Positions 45,645 through 56,465 of a DNA stretch of 64,000 nt are shown piece by piece; positions within the stretch are counted from its first letter, which is position 1, and every line of letters begins with the position of its first letter. The DNA is from Bifidobacterium cebidarum. GTDB taxonomy: Bacteria; Actinomycetota; Actinomycetes; Actinomycetales; Bifidobacteriaceae. The DNA lies in contig NZ_WBVS01000004.1 in assembly GCF_009193305.1 (NCBI RefSeq), positions 1 to 64,000 of the forward strand, written 5' to 3'. The position numbers and the translations under genes were made by a program. The notes under the pieces are model-generated. The model was not told the origin of the DNA and did not search any database. It saw only the letters and a program-made list of their open reading frames with translations.

Positions 45645-46583
45645 ATGGAAGAAACTAAGCAACAGCCGCTTGCCTTGCGTGTATGCGCTGAATTGGCTGG
45701 CAGCCTTCTGCTGTGCTTCGCCATCTATGCATTCTCCACGTGGGGCTCTGCTGTATATGGCGTGAATGTCGTGTTCATCCCGTTCGCCACCGGTTTGGCT
45801 TATGCGGTGATTACTACGCTTTTCGCTCGTATCTCCGGCGGTCATCTCAATCCCGCCGTTACCGTGGCTGCGGTACTGACTTCTAAGACCGCGCTGGTTG
45901 ACGGTGTTTTGTATGTGATCGCACAGGTCGTTGGCGCCATTGCCGCTGCGTTTGCCGTAGTCAAGTTGCTGCCCACTTCCGAGCAGGTTGCCGCAAAGGT
46001 GTGGCTCTCCCCCGCCGTGAATGGTTTCGAGCAGGGTTCCGTCTCCTACACGTTACTCACTCAGTACGGTATTACGTTCTCCGTGACGCTGGCGATTATC
46101 GTGGAAGTAATCGCCTCCTTGATTGTGGTGGGCGCGGCAATGTCCTCGATGGATAAGACCAGCGAGTCTCATGGCCGTTACGCTTTGACAATGGGCGGCG
46201 CATACGCCATCGCCGTGGCCATCAGCTATCCGGTGACTGGTGCCGGTCTCAATCCTGCCCGTTCCACTGGCATCGCCTTGGCTGCAGTGAATGAAGGCTT
46301 GACTCAGAATCCGCTGCAGCAGCTGTGGGTCTTCTGGATTGCGCCGGTTCTGGCTGCCGCCATTGTGGCTTTGGTGATGATTGTGGCGCAAATGGCCACT
46401 GCCACGAAGCCGAAGGATGCGTCTGCCGCTGCTGTTGCGGAAGTTACCGGTGAGGATAAGAACGCTGAGCAGAAGTCGTTTGATGATGCAAATGCGTCAG
46501 CGGAGGAAGGCGCTGGAGAACAGGCCGAAGAAACTGAAGTACGTGATCAGCAGGCCGATTCCCAGGGCGATGCCGATAAATGA
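45645..46583 (+). CDS. MIP/aquaporin family channel
   Basis: A 312-aa channel with six membrane helices and the two NPA boxes, GGHLNPAVT (about residue 66) and GAGLNPARS (about 205). The residues around the second box (arginine next to NPA) are normal for water/glycerol channels; selectivity cannot be stated. The C-terminal tail of about 60 residues is highly acidic and Glu/Asp-rich. The last 87 bases overlap, tail to tail, with the gene at 46497. Confidence 0.92.
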   Translation: MEETKQQPLALRVCAELAGSLLLCFAIYAFSTWGSAVYGVNVVFIPFATGLAYAVITTLFARISGGHLNPAVTVAAVLTSKTALVDGVLYVIAQVVGAIAAAFAVVKLLPTSEQVAAKVWLSPAVNGFEQGSVSYTLLTQYGITFSVTLAIIVEVIASLIVVGAAMSSMDKTSESHGRYALTMGGAYAIAVAISYPVTGAGLNPARSTGIALAAVNEGLTQNPLQQLWVFWIAPVLAAAIVALVMIVAQMATATKPKDASAAAVAEVTGEDKNAEQKSFDDANASAEEGAGEQAEETEVRDQQADSQGDADK

Positions 46584-46799
46584 GTCGAAGGCAACTGATC
46601 GCACCTTCCACGGGCTTTTCTCGCGCATAATAAGCCGAATCAGCCCAGTGGTGATGGCCGTCACGGAAAGCAATACCGTGGCGGCCATTGTGTATCCGAA
46701 CGCCGCCACGACGGCAATAACAACAACGATCCCCAGCACGATCCACTCGAACCAGGGTTTGCCTTCATGGGCTTCGGATACGAAGGGATGATTATGCAT
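46497..46799 (-). CDS. DUF3017 family small membrane protein
   Basis: A 100-aa protein starting MHNHPFVSEAHEG, with a first membrane helix (WIVLGIVVVIAVVAAFGY) and two further ones. It matches the actinobacterial DUF3017 layout. AAAGAG lies just before the ATG at 46799; the open frame extends to 46832. Its 3' end (46497-46583) is antisense to the aquaporin tail, so one of the two stop codons may be less conserved. Function is unknown. Confidence 0.8.
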   Translation of the reverse strand: MHNHPFVSEAHEGKPWFEWIVLGIVVVIAVVAAFGYTMAATVLLSVTAITTGLIRLIMREKSPWKVRSVAFDSFIGIALGIGLLITYFSFFGLFSSAFLR

Positions 46800-46843
46800 G
46801 GTGCTCTTTCTGATATTCCCGGAAACGAACATTCGTGATATAT

Positions 46844-46882
46844 GATACGGTTCCCACCGCCATAGGTGATGGGAACCGTATC
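46844..46882 (-). terminator. Hairpin between purH and DUF3017 genes
   Basis: GATACGGTTCCCA (46844-46856) pairs with TGGGAACCGTATC (46870-46882). It is probably the purH terminator, but a T-run is missing. Confidence 0.55.
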
Positions 46883-46924
46883 GCTTGCATCGTATTCGAC
46901 AAGCCGATCAATGATCAGTGACGA

Positions 46925-48562
46925 TCAGTGGAAGAAGTGACGGGTACCAGTCAGATACATGGTCACCCCTGCCTTCTTGGCGGCTTCGATAACTTCCTCA
47001 TCGCGGATGGATCCGCCAGGCTGCACAATGGCCTTCACGCCTGCGTCGATCAGCACCTGAGCGCCATCGGCGAACGGGAAGAACGCGTCGGAAGCGGCAA
47101 CGGAGCCGGTGGCGCGATCGGCGCCATCGGCCAATGTGTTGGCACGCTCGACGGCAAGATGGCAGGAATCCACGCGGTTGACCTGACCCATGCCAATACC
47201 CACGGTGGCCTGGTCATGGGCCAGCAGGATGGCGTTGGACTTCACACAGCGAATGGCGCGCCATGCAAACACGAGATCCTTCAGCGTGTCAGCGTCAGCT
47301 GCCTCGCCGGAGACCAGCTTCCAAGCGTCCGGGTCATCACCGGTGGCGTTGATCAGATCGGTGTCCTGAACCAGCAGACCGCCATCGATCTGGCGTACGG
47401 ATTCGTGGCCCTTCGGCGGCTCTGCGACCTTCAGAATGCGCAGGTTCTTCTTCTTGGTCTGCAGCAGCTCCAGAGCTTCGGCATCGTAATCGGGCGCCAC
47501 AATGACTTCCGTGAAGATTGGACGCACGCTTTCGGCCATCTCAAGCGTCACCTTGGAGTTGCAGGCGATGACACCGCCGTATGCGCTCATCGGATCGCAG
47601 GCATGTGCCTTCTTGTGTGCTTCGGCTGCAGTGGCGCCGATAGCCAGGCCACACGGATTGTTGTGCTTGACCACGGCAACGGCGATGGAAGGAGCCATGT
47701 CCCATACGGTACGCCAGGCGGCGTCGGCATCCACGTAGTTGTTGTAGCTCATCGGCTTGCCGCCGAGCTGTTCGGCGTGCGCGAAGCCGGTCTGGTTCAG
47801 CGGATCGATGTACAGTGCGGCCTGCTGATGAGCATTCTCACCGTAACGCAGCGTATGGGCACGATCCCAAGTGCGGGTGTACTGTGCCGGGAACTTCTGG
47901 GAGTTGACTTCAGTGCCCTGGTCGTCCTTATCCACTTCAACGGATTCCAGGGAAGCGGGCTTCGTCCAGTGCTTGGAGGTCCACTCATTGATCGTGGCAT
48001 CGTAGGCGGCGGTGTGGGCGAAAGCCTTGGCGGCAAGCCACTTGCGCTCCTCGAGAGAGAATCCGGTACCATCGGCCACGCGAGCGGCGACCAGTGCGTA
48101 ATCCGCCGGGTCGGTCACAATGGCGACGGTCGCATGGTTCTTGGCCGCACCGCGAACCATGGACGGACCGCCAATATCGATCTTTTCGATGGTGTCGGCC
48201 TCATTGGCGCCGGAACGAACGGTATCGGCGAATGGATACAGGTTGACGACCACCAGATCGAACGGCTTGATGCCGAACTCCTCGAGCTGCTTGGCATGCT
48301 CGGGATTGGTCATATCAGCCAGAATGCCGGCATGAATATAAGGGTGCAGCGTCTTGACACGGCCGTCCAGGCATTCGGGGAAACCGGTGACATCAGACAC
48401 CTCAGTGACCTTGACGCCCAACTCAGCGAGCTTCTTAGCGGTTGATCCAGTGGATACGACTTCGGTACCTGCCTTCACGAACGCGTCGGCGAGTACTTCG
48501 ATCCCTTCCTTGTGGAAAACGGAAACCAGTGCCCGTCGTATCGGCCTGTTCGTGTTTGTCAT
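46925..48562 (-). CDS. purH: Bifunctional AICAR transformylase / IMP cyclohydrolase
   Basis: A 545-aa enzyme doing the last two steps of IMP synthesis. The N-terminal IMP cyclohydrolase domain ([29 protein letters not shown]) is followed by the transformylase domain, with [11 protein letters not shown] (catalytic Lys-His) near residue 300 and FFPFADG near the end. Its ATG overlaps the DUF6350 stop by 4 bases (ATGA). Confidence 0.97.
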   Translation of the reverse strand: MTNTNRPIRRALVSVFHKEGIEVLADAFVKAGTEVVSTGSTAKKLAELGVKVTEVSDVTGFPECLDGRVKTLHPYIHAGILADMTNPEHAKQLEEFGIKPFDLVVVNLYPFADTVRSGANEADTIEKIDIGGPSMVRGAAKNHATVAIVTDPADYALVAARVADGTGFSLEERKWLAAKAFAHTAAYDATINEWTSKHWTKPASLESVEVDKDDQGTEVNSQKFPAQYTRTWDRAHTLRYGENAHQQAALYIDPLNQTGFAHAEQLGGKPMSYNNYVDADAAWRTVWDMAPSIAVAVVKHNNPCGLAIGATAAEAHKKAHACDPMSAYGGVIACNSKVTLEMAESVRPIFTEVIVAPDYDAEALELLQTKKKNLRILKVAEPPKGHESVRQIDGGLLVQDTDLINATGDDPDAWKLVSGEAADADTLKDLVFAWRAIRCVKSNAILLAHDQATVGIGMGQVNRVDSCHLAVERANTLADGADRATGSVAASDAFFPFADGAQVLIDAGVKAIVQPGGSIRDEEVIEAAKKAGVTMYLTGTRHFFH

Positions 48563-49887
48563 CCTTGTTCCTCCTTGGATTTTTGGGGTTGTGACACGTC
48601 TGAGTCCAGCTTGGCGTTAGCGCTTGAAGCCGTGGGAACAGCGACGTTGGAAGACTTGGTTTTTCCAACTATCCAGAATATCGAAAAAACGAGTGCGGTG
48701 CCAATCAGAGCTATAAGCCATGCCGCCGCGAGCCCTAATGCCGTCGGATGACCGACGGTTCTGGTCGAAACCATAACATCTACACCTACATGGGAGAGGC
48801 GGTGCTTGCCCAACGATCCATTCGACAACGCGAATAGCAGTGTGAAGCCTAAGGATACGAATACCGCACTGATGCAGAAGGAAACAGCGGGATAGACCAA
48901 ATCCAATACCACGGGTACGCGCATGCGCGCATCGCGTACCTTCATCGGTCGATACCGGAATCCCTGAGGAAGGAAAAGCGTCAGAAGACCGACGAGAAGA
49001 GCGATTGCGAACGGCGTGCACATGGCAACGGTACGCCAGAGTCCGCTGGTCACGGGTTCGGGGAGAATGCCGAACACCGGCACTGCGGGCAGTGAACTGG
49101 ACTGCCCAACCCATAACGTGAAATTGGCGAGCTCGCCAATGGCGAAGCCTGCGCCGAACAGCCAGGATATGGCCCAAATCATCACGTTCGGCAACCATAT
49201 CAGCATGGCTATGGTGGTGAGGATCCGCGATCCCGTTTCCATGCCTGACATGTTGAATATGGACACCACTACCGCATTATTGAGCACTATCCAGATAATT
49301 ACCGTGATGAGACCGGCAACGAGATACAACGTTGCGATGATGGCACTGATGATGCCACCTAGGGTGAGTGAACGGAGGGCCTGCACGGAAAGCAGTTCCC
49401 GCGCCTTGGCATTCACCGATTTCAGAAAGTCGGAGTGCGTCACCGCTGCAAGACCGTAGCCTAGAGCGAAGATGAGTGCGGCCTTGAGCAGAATCAGCCA
49501 TTGCGGGTCCACCAGGCCCCCGCCGATAGAGCGTCTGAATGACTCATTGATAATTAGCCAGGCCACCAAACCGGCCGCCCCCGCATGAATGGACAGTGCC
49601 TTGAGCCTGACGACGACAGTCTCGACAAGCCAAATCAAGAGAACGGTGAGCAGTAAGGGAATGATGGTAAGCGTCACAGCATCGGTTTCGAAACCGGAGC
49701 CTTCGCTCAGCAGTACCATCGCCTGTGTGAGCGATGCCGTACTGCCTGTGAGATTGTCACCGCCTTCTTCCATGGAGATGACAAGCAGCATCAAGGCGAT
49801 GTAGCATCCTATAGCAATGGCATACACGGCCATGGATGCGAGAGCGGCGACAATCCCCCGCATCCATTGGCGTATCACTGTTTTCAT
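48559..49887 (-). CDS. DUF6350 family membrane protein
   Basis: A 442-aa protein with about ten membrane helices. The order sucD-DUF6350-purH is typical of actinobacteria, and the sequence fits that family, whose function is unknown. It ends with a short, hydrophilic Ser/Lys-rich tail ([11 protein letters not shown]). It overlaps purH by 4 bases, so translation is coupled. Confidence 0.8.
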   Translation of the reverse strand: MKTVIRQWMRGIVAALASMAVYAIAIGCYIALMLLVISMEEGGDNLTGSTASLTQAMVLLSEGSGFETDAVTLTIIPLLLTVLLIWLVETVVVRLKALSIHAGAAGLVAWLIINESFRRSIGGGLVDPQWLILLKAALIFALGYGLAAVTHSDFLKSVNAKARELLSVQALRSLTLGGIISAIIATLYLVAGLITVIIWIVLNNAVVVSIFNMSGMETGSRILTTIAMLIWLPNVMIWAISWLFGAGFAIGELANFTLWVGQSSSLPAVPVFGILPEPVTSGLWRTVAMCTPFAIALLVGLLTLFLPQGFRYRPMKVRDARMRVPVVLDLVYPAVSFCISAVFVSLGFTLLFALSNGSLGKHRLSHVGVDVMVSTRTVGHPTALGLAAAWLIALIGTALVFSIFWIVGKTKSSNVAVPTASSANAKLDSDVSQPQKSKEEQG

Positions 49888-49907
49888 AAAGACCGTTCTG
49901 TACGCGA

Positions 49908-50819
49908 TCAGATGATATTGGCCTTGGTAAGCAGATCGCGCATGATCTGTGCAGCTTGGCCAGGGGTCTTGCCCACGGGGATTCCCGCCGCTTCGAGAGC
50001 GTTCTTCTTATCCTGGGCAGTACCCTTGCCACCGGAGACGATGGCACCTGCATGGCCCATCTGCTTGCCCTCAGGGGCGGTGAAGCCAGCAATGTAAGCG
50101 ACTACGGGCTTAGTCATATAATCCTTGGCCCATGCAGCCGCCTCCTGCTCGGCGAAACCACCGATCTCACCAATCATCATGACGGCTTTGGTGTCGGGGT
50201 CAGCCTCGAAAGCTTCCAAAGCTTCGAGCAACGTGGTACCGACGATAGGATCGCCGCCGGCACCAAGGCAGGCGGTGAAACCGATATCGGAAAGCTCGCC
50301 CATCAACTGGTAGGTCAAGGTACCGGACTTCGACACCAGGCCCAGAGGGCCACGACCGACGATGCCGTCAGGGATGATGCCGAGATTGACGCCGGGATTC
50401 CCCAAAGTGACCAGTCCCGGGCAATTCGGGCCGATAATGCGCACGCCCTTCTCAAGAGCCAGTTCGACGAAATATGCGGAATCGGCTACGGGAATGCCCT
50501 CTGTGATCACGACGATCAGTTTGATGCCGGCTTCCACGGCTTCCACAACCGCGTTCTTGGCGAAACGCGGCGGTACGAACACCACGCTGGCCTGTGCGCC
50601 AGTGGCCTCACGCGCTTCGTCGCAGGTGGCATATACCGGGATATCCACATCCTCGCCGTTACGGGCAGCCTCAAAGGTCACAGCCGTGCCGGCCTTACGC
50701 GGATTGACGCCGCCGACGATGTTGGTGCCGGCCTTAAGCATACGGGCGGTATGAGTCATGCCCTGATGGCCGGTCATACCCTGAACGATGACGGGTGCGC
50801 CGTCTTCAACAAACAACAT
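49908..50819 (-). CDS. sucD: Succinate--CoA ligase alpha subunit
   Basis: A 303-aa subunit, forming succinyl-CoA synthetase with SucC. CoA-binding [40 protein letters not shown] and the phosphohistidine site [13 protein letters not shown] (about residue 255) are visible. AAGGAG inside sucC precedes its ATG, and the two genes overlap by 1 to 4 bases. Confidence 0.97.
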   Translation of the reverse strand: MLFVEDGAPVIVQGMTGHQGMTHTARMLKAGTNIVGGVNPRKAGTAVTFEAARNGEDVDIPVYATCDEAREATGAQASVVFVPPRFAKNAVVEAVEAGIKLIVVITEGIPVADSAYFVELALEKGVRIIGPNCPGLVTLGNPGVNLGIIPDGIVGRGPLGLVSKSGTLTYQLMGELSDIGFTACLGAGGDPIVGTTLLEALEAFEADPDTKAVMMIGEIGGFAEQEAAAWAKDYMTKPVVAYIAGFTAPEGKQMGHAGAIVSGGKGTAQDKKNALEAAGIPVGKTPGQAAQIMRDLLTKANII

Positions 50820-52021
50820 CAGCGAATCTCCTTGGACTGAGTGGCCTCGGCGGCGAGCTGGGCAGCCTTCTGAGCTGCGCCTTCCATGGTTTCAGACACG
50901 TGAATGGTCGGGTTGGCGGCTTCGGCGAGAATATGCAGACCTTCAGCTGCGGCGTTGCCGTCAAAACGAACGACGATTGGCTTGGAACTGCCGAGGGTCT
51001 TAACGGCTTCGAGAATGCCGTTGGCCACTTCCACACAGGAGGTGATACCGCCGTAGACGTTGATGAACACCGATTCGACCTGTGGATCGGAAAGCACGAT
51101 TTCCAGGCTCTGTGCCATAACCGTGGCCGATGCGCCACCACCGATGTCCAGGAAGTTGGCCGGCTTGATGCCGGTTCCCTGCTCTTCGCCCGCGCCGGAT
51201 ACGGCGTCGAGGGAGCTCATGACCAGACCTGCGCCATTGCCGATGACACCTACTTCGCCGTGCAGATGCACATAGTGCAGGCCATGCTCACGAGCCTTCT
51301 GCTCGAATGGGTCAGGAATGATCGGATCTTCGAAACGGGTCCATCCATCATGACGGAACGCGGCATTGTCGTCCAGGGAAATCTTGGCATCAAGCGCGCA
51401 CAGCTGCTTGGATGATTCATCATTCGGATCGCCGATCTTGGCCAACGGATTGATCTCCACCAGTGTGGCGTCGTTTTCCTTGAAGCAGCGCCACATTTTC
51501 AACAGAATCTGGGCGGCCTGATCGACGTCGGCATGATAGAAGCCAATGCTTTCGGCCATCTTGGTCGCGGCCTCGAGATCGAAATCACCAAGAGCTTCGA
51601 TGTGCAGTCGTTTGACGGATTCAGGGTGCTCTTTGGCGATTTCCTCAACCTCGGTGCCGCCGTTGGCGGTGGCGAGCACGTCGAAATCTCGGGAAGTACG
51701 ATCCACGGAGATGGACACATAGTATTCGTGCAGGATGTTCTTGGCCTCAGCCACCAACACACCAGACACCTTGTGCCCATGGATGGTCATCGGGAGGATG
51801 CTCTCCGATTCGAGAATGGCCTCATCGCGATTGCGGGCGATCTTCACGCCGCCCGCCTGACCACGATGGCCGATCTTCACCTGTGCCTTGATAACGCATG
51901 GGTAGCCGATCTTATCGGCGGCTTCGGCGACTTCATGGGAGTTTTGGGCGAAAATGGCACCCGGAGTGGGGATGTCCTGTTCCTCAAGCAACTCTCGCGC
52001 CTGGTATTCGTAAAGGTCCAT
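50819..52021 (-). CDS. sucC: Succinate--CoA ligase beta subunit (ADP-forming)
   Basis: A 400-aa ATP-grasp subunit. [40 protein letters not shown], and the dimer interface [10 protein letters not shown] are visible. Bifidobacteria lack a full oxidative citric-acid cycle, so the pair probably supplies succinyl-CoA for biosynthesis or runs in reverse; that is an inference. GGGAAGGA precedes ATG. Confidence 0.97.
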   Translation of the reverse strand: MDLYEYQARELLEEQDIPTPGAIFAQNSHEVAEAADKIGYPCVIKAQVKIGHRGQAGGVKIARNRDEAILESESILPMTIHGHKVSGVLVAEAKNILHEYYVSISVDRTSRDFDVLATANGGTEVEEIAKEHPESVKRLHIEALGDFDLEAATKMAESIGFYHADVDQAAQILLKMWRCFKENDATLVEINPLAKIGDPNDESSKQLCALDAKISLDDNAAFRHDGWTRFEDPIIPDPFEQKAREHGLHYVHLHGEVGVIGNGAGLVMSSLDAVSGAGEEQGTGIKPANFLDIGGGASATVMAQSLEIVLSDPQVESVFINVYGGITSCVEVANGILEAVKTLGSSKPIVVRFDGNAAAEGLHILAEAANPTIHVSETMEGAAQKAAQLAAEATQSKEIR

Positions 52022-52047
52022 GGATCCTTCCCTAATGAAATGAATAA

Positions 52048-52080
52048 TCCGGCATGTAACTGTACATGTTACATGCCGGA
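52048..52080 (-). terminator. Hairpin between apt and sucC
   Basis: TCCGGCATGTAAC (52048-52060) pairs with GTTACATGCCGGA (52068-52080) around a 7-base loop. It lies past the apt stop and before the sucC ATG on the minus strand, so it ends apt transcripts or attenuates sucCD. Confidence 0.7.
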
Positions 52081-52112
52081 CCTCATAAAGTGGCGATTAA
52101 CTGGTGAGACAA

Positions 52113-52694
52113 TCAGGCTGGCATCGAAATGAGCGAGCTCACTGGCACATCGCCCAGCTTGTCAAGACCATCCAGACCATTGAGCTTCATCACGAAACTG
52201 AATCCTGCGACCTTGCCTCCAGCCTTTTCGATGAGATCGGCTGCGGCCTTGGCAGTACCACCAGTGGCGATGAGATCGTCGACAATCAGGACGCGTTCAC
52301 CGTTCTGAATCGCGTTGGTCTCGATTTCGACACTTGCTGTGCCGTATTCCAGATCATACGATTCGCCAATGGTCTTCGGCGGGAGCTTGCCAGCTTTGCG
52401 CACGGCGATGAAACCCTTGTTGAAGTGCTCGGCAAGTGATGGGCCGAACAGGAAGCCACGGGACTCAAGGCCGGCGATGGCGTCGAATTCATCCGGCTTC
52501 ACCGGCAGTGATTCTTCAAGTGCCTTGAGGAGGATCTTAAGACCGCGCGGATCGGCAATCACCGGCATGAAATCACGGAAGATAATGCCTTCCTTAGGAA
52601 AGCCCGGTACGGAACGTACAAGGGAGACCAGATATTCGGCGTCTTCCTTGCCTACGATGTTGAGTGCTTCGATTGTGATATCCGACTGTGCCAT
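52113..52694 (-). CDS. apt: Adenine phosphoribosyltransferase
   Basis: A 193-aa purine salvage enzyme making AMP from adenine and PRPP. The PRPP-binding motif VLIVDDLIATGGTA is present (about residue 135), with IAGLESRGFLFG upstream. It is 18-20 residues longer at both ends than minimal Apt proteins. It is separated from yajC by 54 bases. Confidence 0.95.
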   Translation of the reverse strand: MAQSDITIEALNIVGKEDAEYLVSLVRSVPGFPKEGIIFRDFMPVIADPRGLKILLKALEESLPVKPDEFDAIAGLESRGFLFGPSLAEHFNKGFIAVRKAGKLPPKTIGESYDLEYGTASVEIETNAIQNGERVLIVDDLIATGGTAKAAADLIEKAGGKVAGFSFVMKLNGLDGLDKLGDVPVSSLISMPA

Positions 52695-52748
52695 GTTGAT
52701 TGCCTTTGCCAGTTTAGTAACGGATGACTGCTCTACCTCGAGAAAACC

Positions 52749-53192
52749 TTACTTGGTCTCAGTTTCGGTGTTGTTGCCTTCAGCGGAATCGGACTGGGAA
52801 TCGTTTTCGGCTACAGTGGTGTCGATCGGTTCCTGACCAGCCTCGTCATTGGCCGGAGCCTCATCGGCTTCCTCCTGCTGCAGCGGGTTGCCGTTCTCGT
52901 CTACTTCGTCATCGGAGACATACGCAGGGCGAACGTATTCACGGGCGATGGCATTGAATCCGAAGCGCAGCTTGGAGCCCTCGGAATCGATGACGATCTC
53001 CTCGTATTGCTCATCGACTTCCACAACCTTGCCGATGACCTGACCAATGGTGATGACTTCGGTGCCCGGCTTCAAGTTGCGACGGAAATCCTGCTTTTCT
53101 GCCTGCTGCTGCTTGGCCTTCTTGGACTGCCACCACATCATGCCGCCGATGACCACAATCATGACGATAAGCATTGCGTATGAAGAATTCAC
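52749..53192 (-). CDS. yajC: Preprotein translocase subunit YajC
   Basis: A 147-aa protein with one N-terminal membrane helix (MLIVMIVVIGGMMWWQSKKA) and a YajC cytoplasmic domain (KPGTEVITIGQVIGKVVEVD). An acidic tail of about 60 residues rich in Glu, Asp and Asn follows, as often in actinobacteria. GTG at 53192 is 6 bases after AAAGGAG; the ATG at 53234 is not needed. Neighbouring ruvB is typical, although secD/secF do not follow here. Confidence 0.88.
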   Translation of the reverse strand: MNSSYAMLIVMIVVIGGMMWWQSKKAKQQQAEKQDFRRNLKPGTEVITIGQVIGKVVEVDEQYEEIVIDSEGSKLRFGFNAIAREYVRPAYVSDDEVDENGNPLQQEEADEAPANDEAGQEPIDTTVAENDSQSDSAEGNNTETETK

Positions 53193-53263
53193 GGAAAACT
53201 CCTTTAGAACAACGGCTAAGACATCAATTGACATATAGCCGGATTGTGCAAACAGGCTAAAGT

Positions 53264-54331
53264 CTAGAAGAGCTTGCTGACATCATCGCTGGGTGTCAGA
53301 CCAAGATGCTGCCATGCCTTTTCGGTTGCTACACGTCCTTTGGGCGTTCGAATCAGAAAACCTTCACGCACCAGATATGGTTCGCACACGGTCTCCACGG
53401 TCTCTGATTCCTCTCCCACCATAGCGGCGAGATTGTTGAGTCCCACTGGCCCGCCGTTGAAGTTACGCACGATGGCATTCAACACAGCAATATCCAGACG
53501 GTCCAGACCTTCCGAATCGATTTGGTACAAGGCCAATGCTTCTTTTACGTCCGCCGGACGTACCACGATCAAATCATGGACGATGGCCCAGTCGCGTACA
53601 CGGCGCAGCAGCCTGTTGGCGATACGCGGTGTGCCGCGGGAGCGCAAGGCCAATTCATGCGCCGAGCCTTCATCGAGATTGACGCCCAACACGTTGGCCG
53701 AACGTTCGATAAGCTTCTCCAGTTCCTCATGAGGGTAGAAGTCCAAGTGCGCGGTGAATCCGAATCGCGCCCTCAGCGGGCTGGGCAGCATGCCTTCACG
53801 GGTGGTGGCTCCAATCACCGTGAAGCGTGGGAGCGTCAATGGTATTGAGCTTGCACCTGGCCCCTTGCCCACCATGACGTCCACGCGGAAATCCTCCATG
53901 GCGATATAGAGCAGTTCTTCCGCCGCTCTTGGCAGACGATGAATTTCGTCGATGAACAGGACCTCGCCAGTATCCAGAGAGCTGAGAATCGATGCCAGGT
54001 CCCCCGCATGCTGGACAGCCGGCCCGGAGGTGACACGAATTGGCACTTCCAATTCGTTGGCCACAATCATGGCCAACGTGGTTTTGCCTAGTCCTGGAGG
54101 ACCGGCGAGCAGAATATGATCCGGCGGCACATCACGTTTGCGTGCAGCATCCAGGAACAACTGGAGCTGGGCCTTGAGCCGAGGCTGGCCGATAAAACCA
54201 TCCAGTACATGAGGGCGCAGCTCTTCATCACTGACGGGCTCGTTGCCAATCGGCTGCGAGGAGACCATGCGCAGGGATTCCTCATTGGCGCCGGTGTTTG
54301 ACGTTCCGAAATCAAGTGATTCGTTCATCAA
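53264..54331 (-). CDS. ruvB: Holliday junction branch migration ATPase RuvB
   Basis: A 355-aa AAA+ motor. Walker A is [10 protein letters not shown] (about residue 80), Walker B is FIDEIHRL, sensor 1 is [10 protein letters not shown], and the winged-helix C-terminus includes [17 protein letters not shown] lies at 54331, overlapping the ruvA stop (4 bases). It is in the ruvC-ruvA-ruvB order. Confidence 0.97.
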   Translation of the reverse strand: MMNESLDFGTSNTGANEESLRMVSSQPIGNEPVSDEELRPHVLDGFIGQPRLKAQLQLFLDAARKRDVPPDHILLAGPPGLGKTTLAMIVANELEVPIRVTSGPAVQHAGDLASILSSLDTGEVLFIDEIHRLPRAAEELLYIAMEDFRVDVMVGKGPGASSIPLTLPRFTVIGATTREGMLPSPLRARFGFTAHLDFYPHEELEKLIERSANVLGVNLDEGSAHELALRSRGTPRIANRLLRRVRDWAIVHDLIVVRPADVKEALALYQIDSEGLDRLDIAVLNAIVRNFNGGPVGLNNLAAMVGEESETVETVCEPYLVREGFLIRTPKGRVATEKAWQHLGLTPSDDVSKLF

Positions 54332-54954
54332 CGTCCCCTATCCATCAAAGTCAAAGCAAAGCGCAGCACTCGAGGTACATCCTCTGCCGCCAATGGTGTA
54401 TTGATGTCATTATCCGCAATAGCCTCGGTGACCGCCTGCTGCGCATCCTGCTGACGCCACCCCAGCGAGATCAGGCCTTCCACGACTTGCTCCATACCGG
54501 TGTCGATAGGCTGCTGCGGTGCGGTTTCAGCAGTGTGCGCTCCTTCGATCTGGTCCAGGTCAATCGAACCTTTCAGCTCAAGGATTATTTTTTGCGCACC
54601 TTTTTTCCCTAAGCCTGGAGCTTTGGCTAAGGCTGTGGCATCGTTGTCGGCAATGGCGTGCGCCAGTTGGATTGGCGTCAACGTGGAGAGCAACGATTGC
54701 GCAACTTTCGGACCAATGCCTGAGACTTTGATGAGCTGCAGGAATGTCTTTTTTGCGTCCCTGTCAAGAAAGCCATGCAGGGTTACCGCATCCTGTGAGA
54801 TATTCATATACGTATAAATGCGGGTTTCCTGCCCTGCATGAATCCTACTGAGGTCAGAAGAGGACATACGAACCTCGTATCCCACTCCCCCAACATCAAT
54901 CAGTGCAGCGTCAGATTCCACCGAATCAACTCGGCCGGTCAGCATGCCAATCAT
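54328..54954 (-). CDS. ruvA: Holliday junction branch migration protein RuvA
   Basis: A 208-aa tetrameric junction-binding protein. Domain I starts [13 protein letters not shown], domain II holds two helix-hairpin-helix motifs ([16 protein letters not shown] and [16 protein letters not shown]), and domain III is the RuvB contact. A perfect LexA-type palindrome is 47 bases upstream (55002-55015). Confidence 0.97.
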   Translation of the reverse strand: MIGMLTGRVDSVESDAALIDVGGVGYEVRMSSSDLSRIHAGQETRIYTYMNISQDAVTLHGFLDRDAKKTFLQLIKVSGIGPKVAQSLLSTLTPIQLAHAIADNDATALAKAPGLGKKGAQKIILELKGSIDLDQIEGAHTAETAPQQPIDTGMEQVVEGLISLGWRQQDAQQAVTEAIADNDINTPLAAEDVPRVLRFALTLMDRGR

Positions 54955-55001
54955 CTACGCATCCTTTCACGCCGTGGTCTTTTTAGCCCGATATCAGTAA
55001 T

Positions 55002-55015
55002 CGAACAACTGTTCG
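55002..55015 (-). promoter_or_regulatory. LexA (SOS) box before ruvAB, with -10 element
   Basis: CGAACAACTGTTCG matches the Gram-positive/actinobacterial SOS consensus CGAAC-N4-GTTCG exactly. A -10 hexamer TATACT (complement of 55018-55023) lies 2 bases upstream on the minus strand, so a LexA dimer would cover the transcription start of ruvAB. Confidence 0.75.
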
Positions 55016-55022
55016 AAGTATA

Positions 55023-55607
55023 CTACATGCCGCGGTCGTGATTCATGCGTCGACGTGCCGTATGCTGTGCCGCCTCGGCCCATTGGCGTTGCGCAGGAGT
55101 CAAGTGCTGTTCCCTCTCGCCGCCCTGAAGGGCACCGGCCGGTCGTAAAGCATGACATATGGCCAACGCCAATGCGTCGGCTGCATCGGCCGGAGTAGGC
55201 ATTTTCGTGAGATTGAGGATGCGCGTGACCATGCGTTCCACTTGAATCTTTTGCGCCTGGCCATTACCGGTAATGGCCAGCTTAGCTTCCGTCGGCGTAT
55301 GCAATGCAACCGGGATATTGCGTTGTGCGGCTGCGAGCATGGCAAGCCCTGCTGCCTGTGCCGTGCCAAGTACCGTATTGCGATTGGACTGCGCGAACAC
55401 GCGTTCGATGGATACGCTATCAGGTGCAAAACGGTCCATTTTTTCAGACAAACCATTGTAGATTGCCAGCAGACGCAAATCCTGGGAGATATCAGGAGAG
55501 GAACGAACAACGTCGACGTGAATAAACGAAAGCCGGCGATGTTCGCCGGCTTCAATCACGCCGACCCCGCAGCGTGTAAGCCCGGGATCGACGCCAAGAA
55601 TAATCAC
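55023..55607 (-). CDS. ruvC: Crossover junction endodeoxyribonuclease RuvC
   Basis: A 194-aa RNase-H-fold resolvase. Catalytic acids are visible as [10 protein letters not shown] (Asp near residue 7), [10 protein letters not shown] (Glu near 68) and [13 protein letters not shown] (two Asp near 141). GTG start, with GAGGAG overlapping the end of the upstream yebC gene. The C-terminus is extended by about 20 residues. Confidence 0.96.
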   Translation of the reverse strand: MIILGVDPGLTRCGVGVIEAGEHRRLSFIHVDVVRSSPDISQDLRLLAIYNGLSEKMDRFAPDSVSIERVFAQSNRNTVLGTAQAAGLAMLAAAQRNIPVALHTPTEAKLAITGNGQAQKIQVERMVTRILNLTKMPTPADAADALALAICHALRPAGALQGGEREQHLTPAQRQWAEAAQHTARRRMNHDRGM

Positions 55608-55613
55608 TGGTGA

Positions 55614-56369
55614 TTACTCCTCATCAAGCTGGGCCATGACCTCGTCGGAAGCGGTCCAGTTGGAGTAGATGTTCTGCACATCGTCCAGATCATCGAGGTT
55701 GTCGATGAGCTTGGAGACCTTGCGAGCATCGTCGAGGCTTAGTTCGACTTCGTTCTTCGGCTGCATGACCTGATCGGCGGAATCGTAGTCGAAACCGGCA
55801 TCCTGCAGGGCCTTGCGCACGGCGAACAAATCGGACGGGCCGGTGATGACGGTGTAGACTTCTCCGTCATCGGTCACGTCTTCGGCGCCAGCCTCAGCGG
55901 CGGTTTCGAAGAGCTTATCGTAATCCACGCCTTCGGAAGGAACCACAATCTGGCCCTTACGCTCAAAGTTGAAGGACACGGAGCCGGAGGTGGCCAGAGA
56001 ACCGTTGCCCTTGGTCAGGGTGGAACGGACTTCTGCGGCGGCACGGTTGCGGTTATCGGTCAGGCACTCGATGATGAGGCCGACGCCTGCGGGAGCGTAG
56101 CCCTCGTACACGATGTCCTCATAGTTGGCGGCACCGTCTTCGGCACCGGAGCCACGCTTGACGGCACGGGCGATGTTGTCGGCCGGCATGGAAGCCTTCT
56201 TGGCCTTGTAGATGGCGTCGTACAGGGACGGGTTGCCGTCCGGGTCGCCACCGCCGAGACGAGCGGCGATTTCGATGTTCTTAATGAGCTTGGCGAAGAG
56301 CTTGCCGCGCTTAGCGTCGATAGCGGCCTTCTTGTGCTTGGTGGTCGCCCACTTGGAATGACCTGACAT
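55614..56369 (-). CDS. yebC: YebC/PmpR family DNA-binding protein
   Basis: A 251-aa protein starting [20 protein letters not shown], with [22 protein letters not shown] and the acidic C-terminus typical of the family. Proteins of this family are described as transcription regulators and, more recently, as translation factors for polyproline stalls. It is upstream of and near the ruvC gene, a common order. AGGAG precedes ATG. Confidence 0.94.
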   Translation of the reverse strand: MSGHSKWATTKHKKAAIDAKRGKLFAKLIKNIEIAARLGGGDPDGNPSLYDAIYKAKKASMPADNIARAVKRGSGAEDGAANYEDIVYEGYAPAGVGLIIECLTDNRNRAAAEVRSTLTKGNGSLATSGSVSFNFERKGQIVVPSEGVDYDKLFETAAEAGAEDVTDDGEVYTVITGPSDLFAVRKALQDAGFDYDSADQVMQPKNEVELSLDDARKVSKLIDNLDDLDDVQNIYSNWTASDEVMAQLDEE

Positions 56370-56414
56370 TGGTGCTCCTAGCGATTAAACGAATGATGTC
56401 AAACGGAATGATTG

Positions 56415-56450
56415 TAGGCCGGTAATCAGACATAGCCAATTACCGGCCTA
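56415..56450 (-). terminator. Terminator after thrS
   Basis: TAGGCCGGTAAT (56415-56426) pairs with ATTACCGGCCTA (56439-56450). It lies between the thrS stop and the yebC start on the minus strand. T-run support is weak. Confidence 0.65.
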
Positions 56451-56465
56451 GATGACTGTACGGAA

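Noticed and set aside
46928-48445. 505-aa open frame antisense to purH
   Set aside because: It lies entirely opposite purH, with no ribosome-binding site and no motif.
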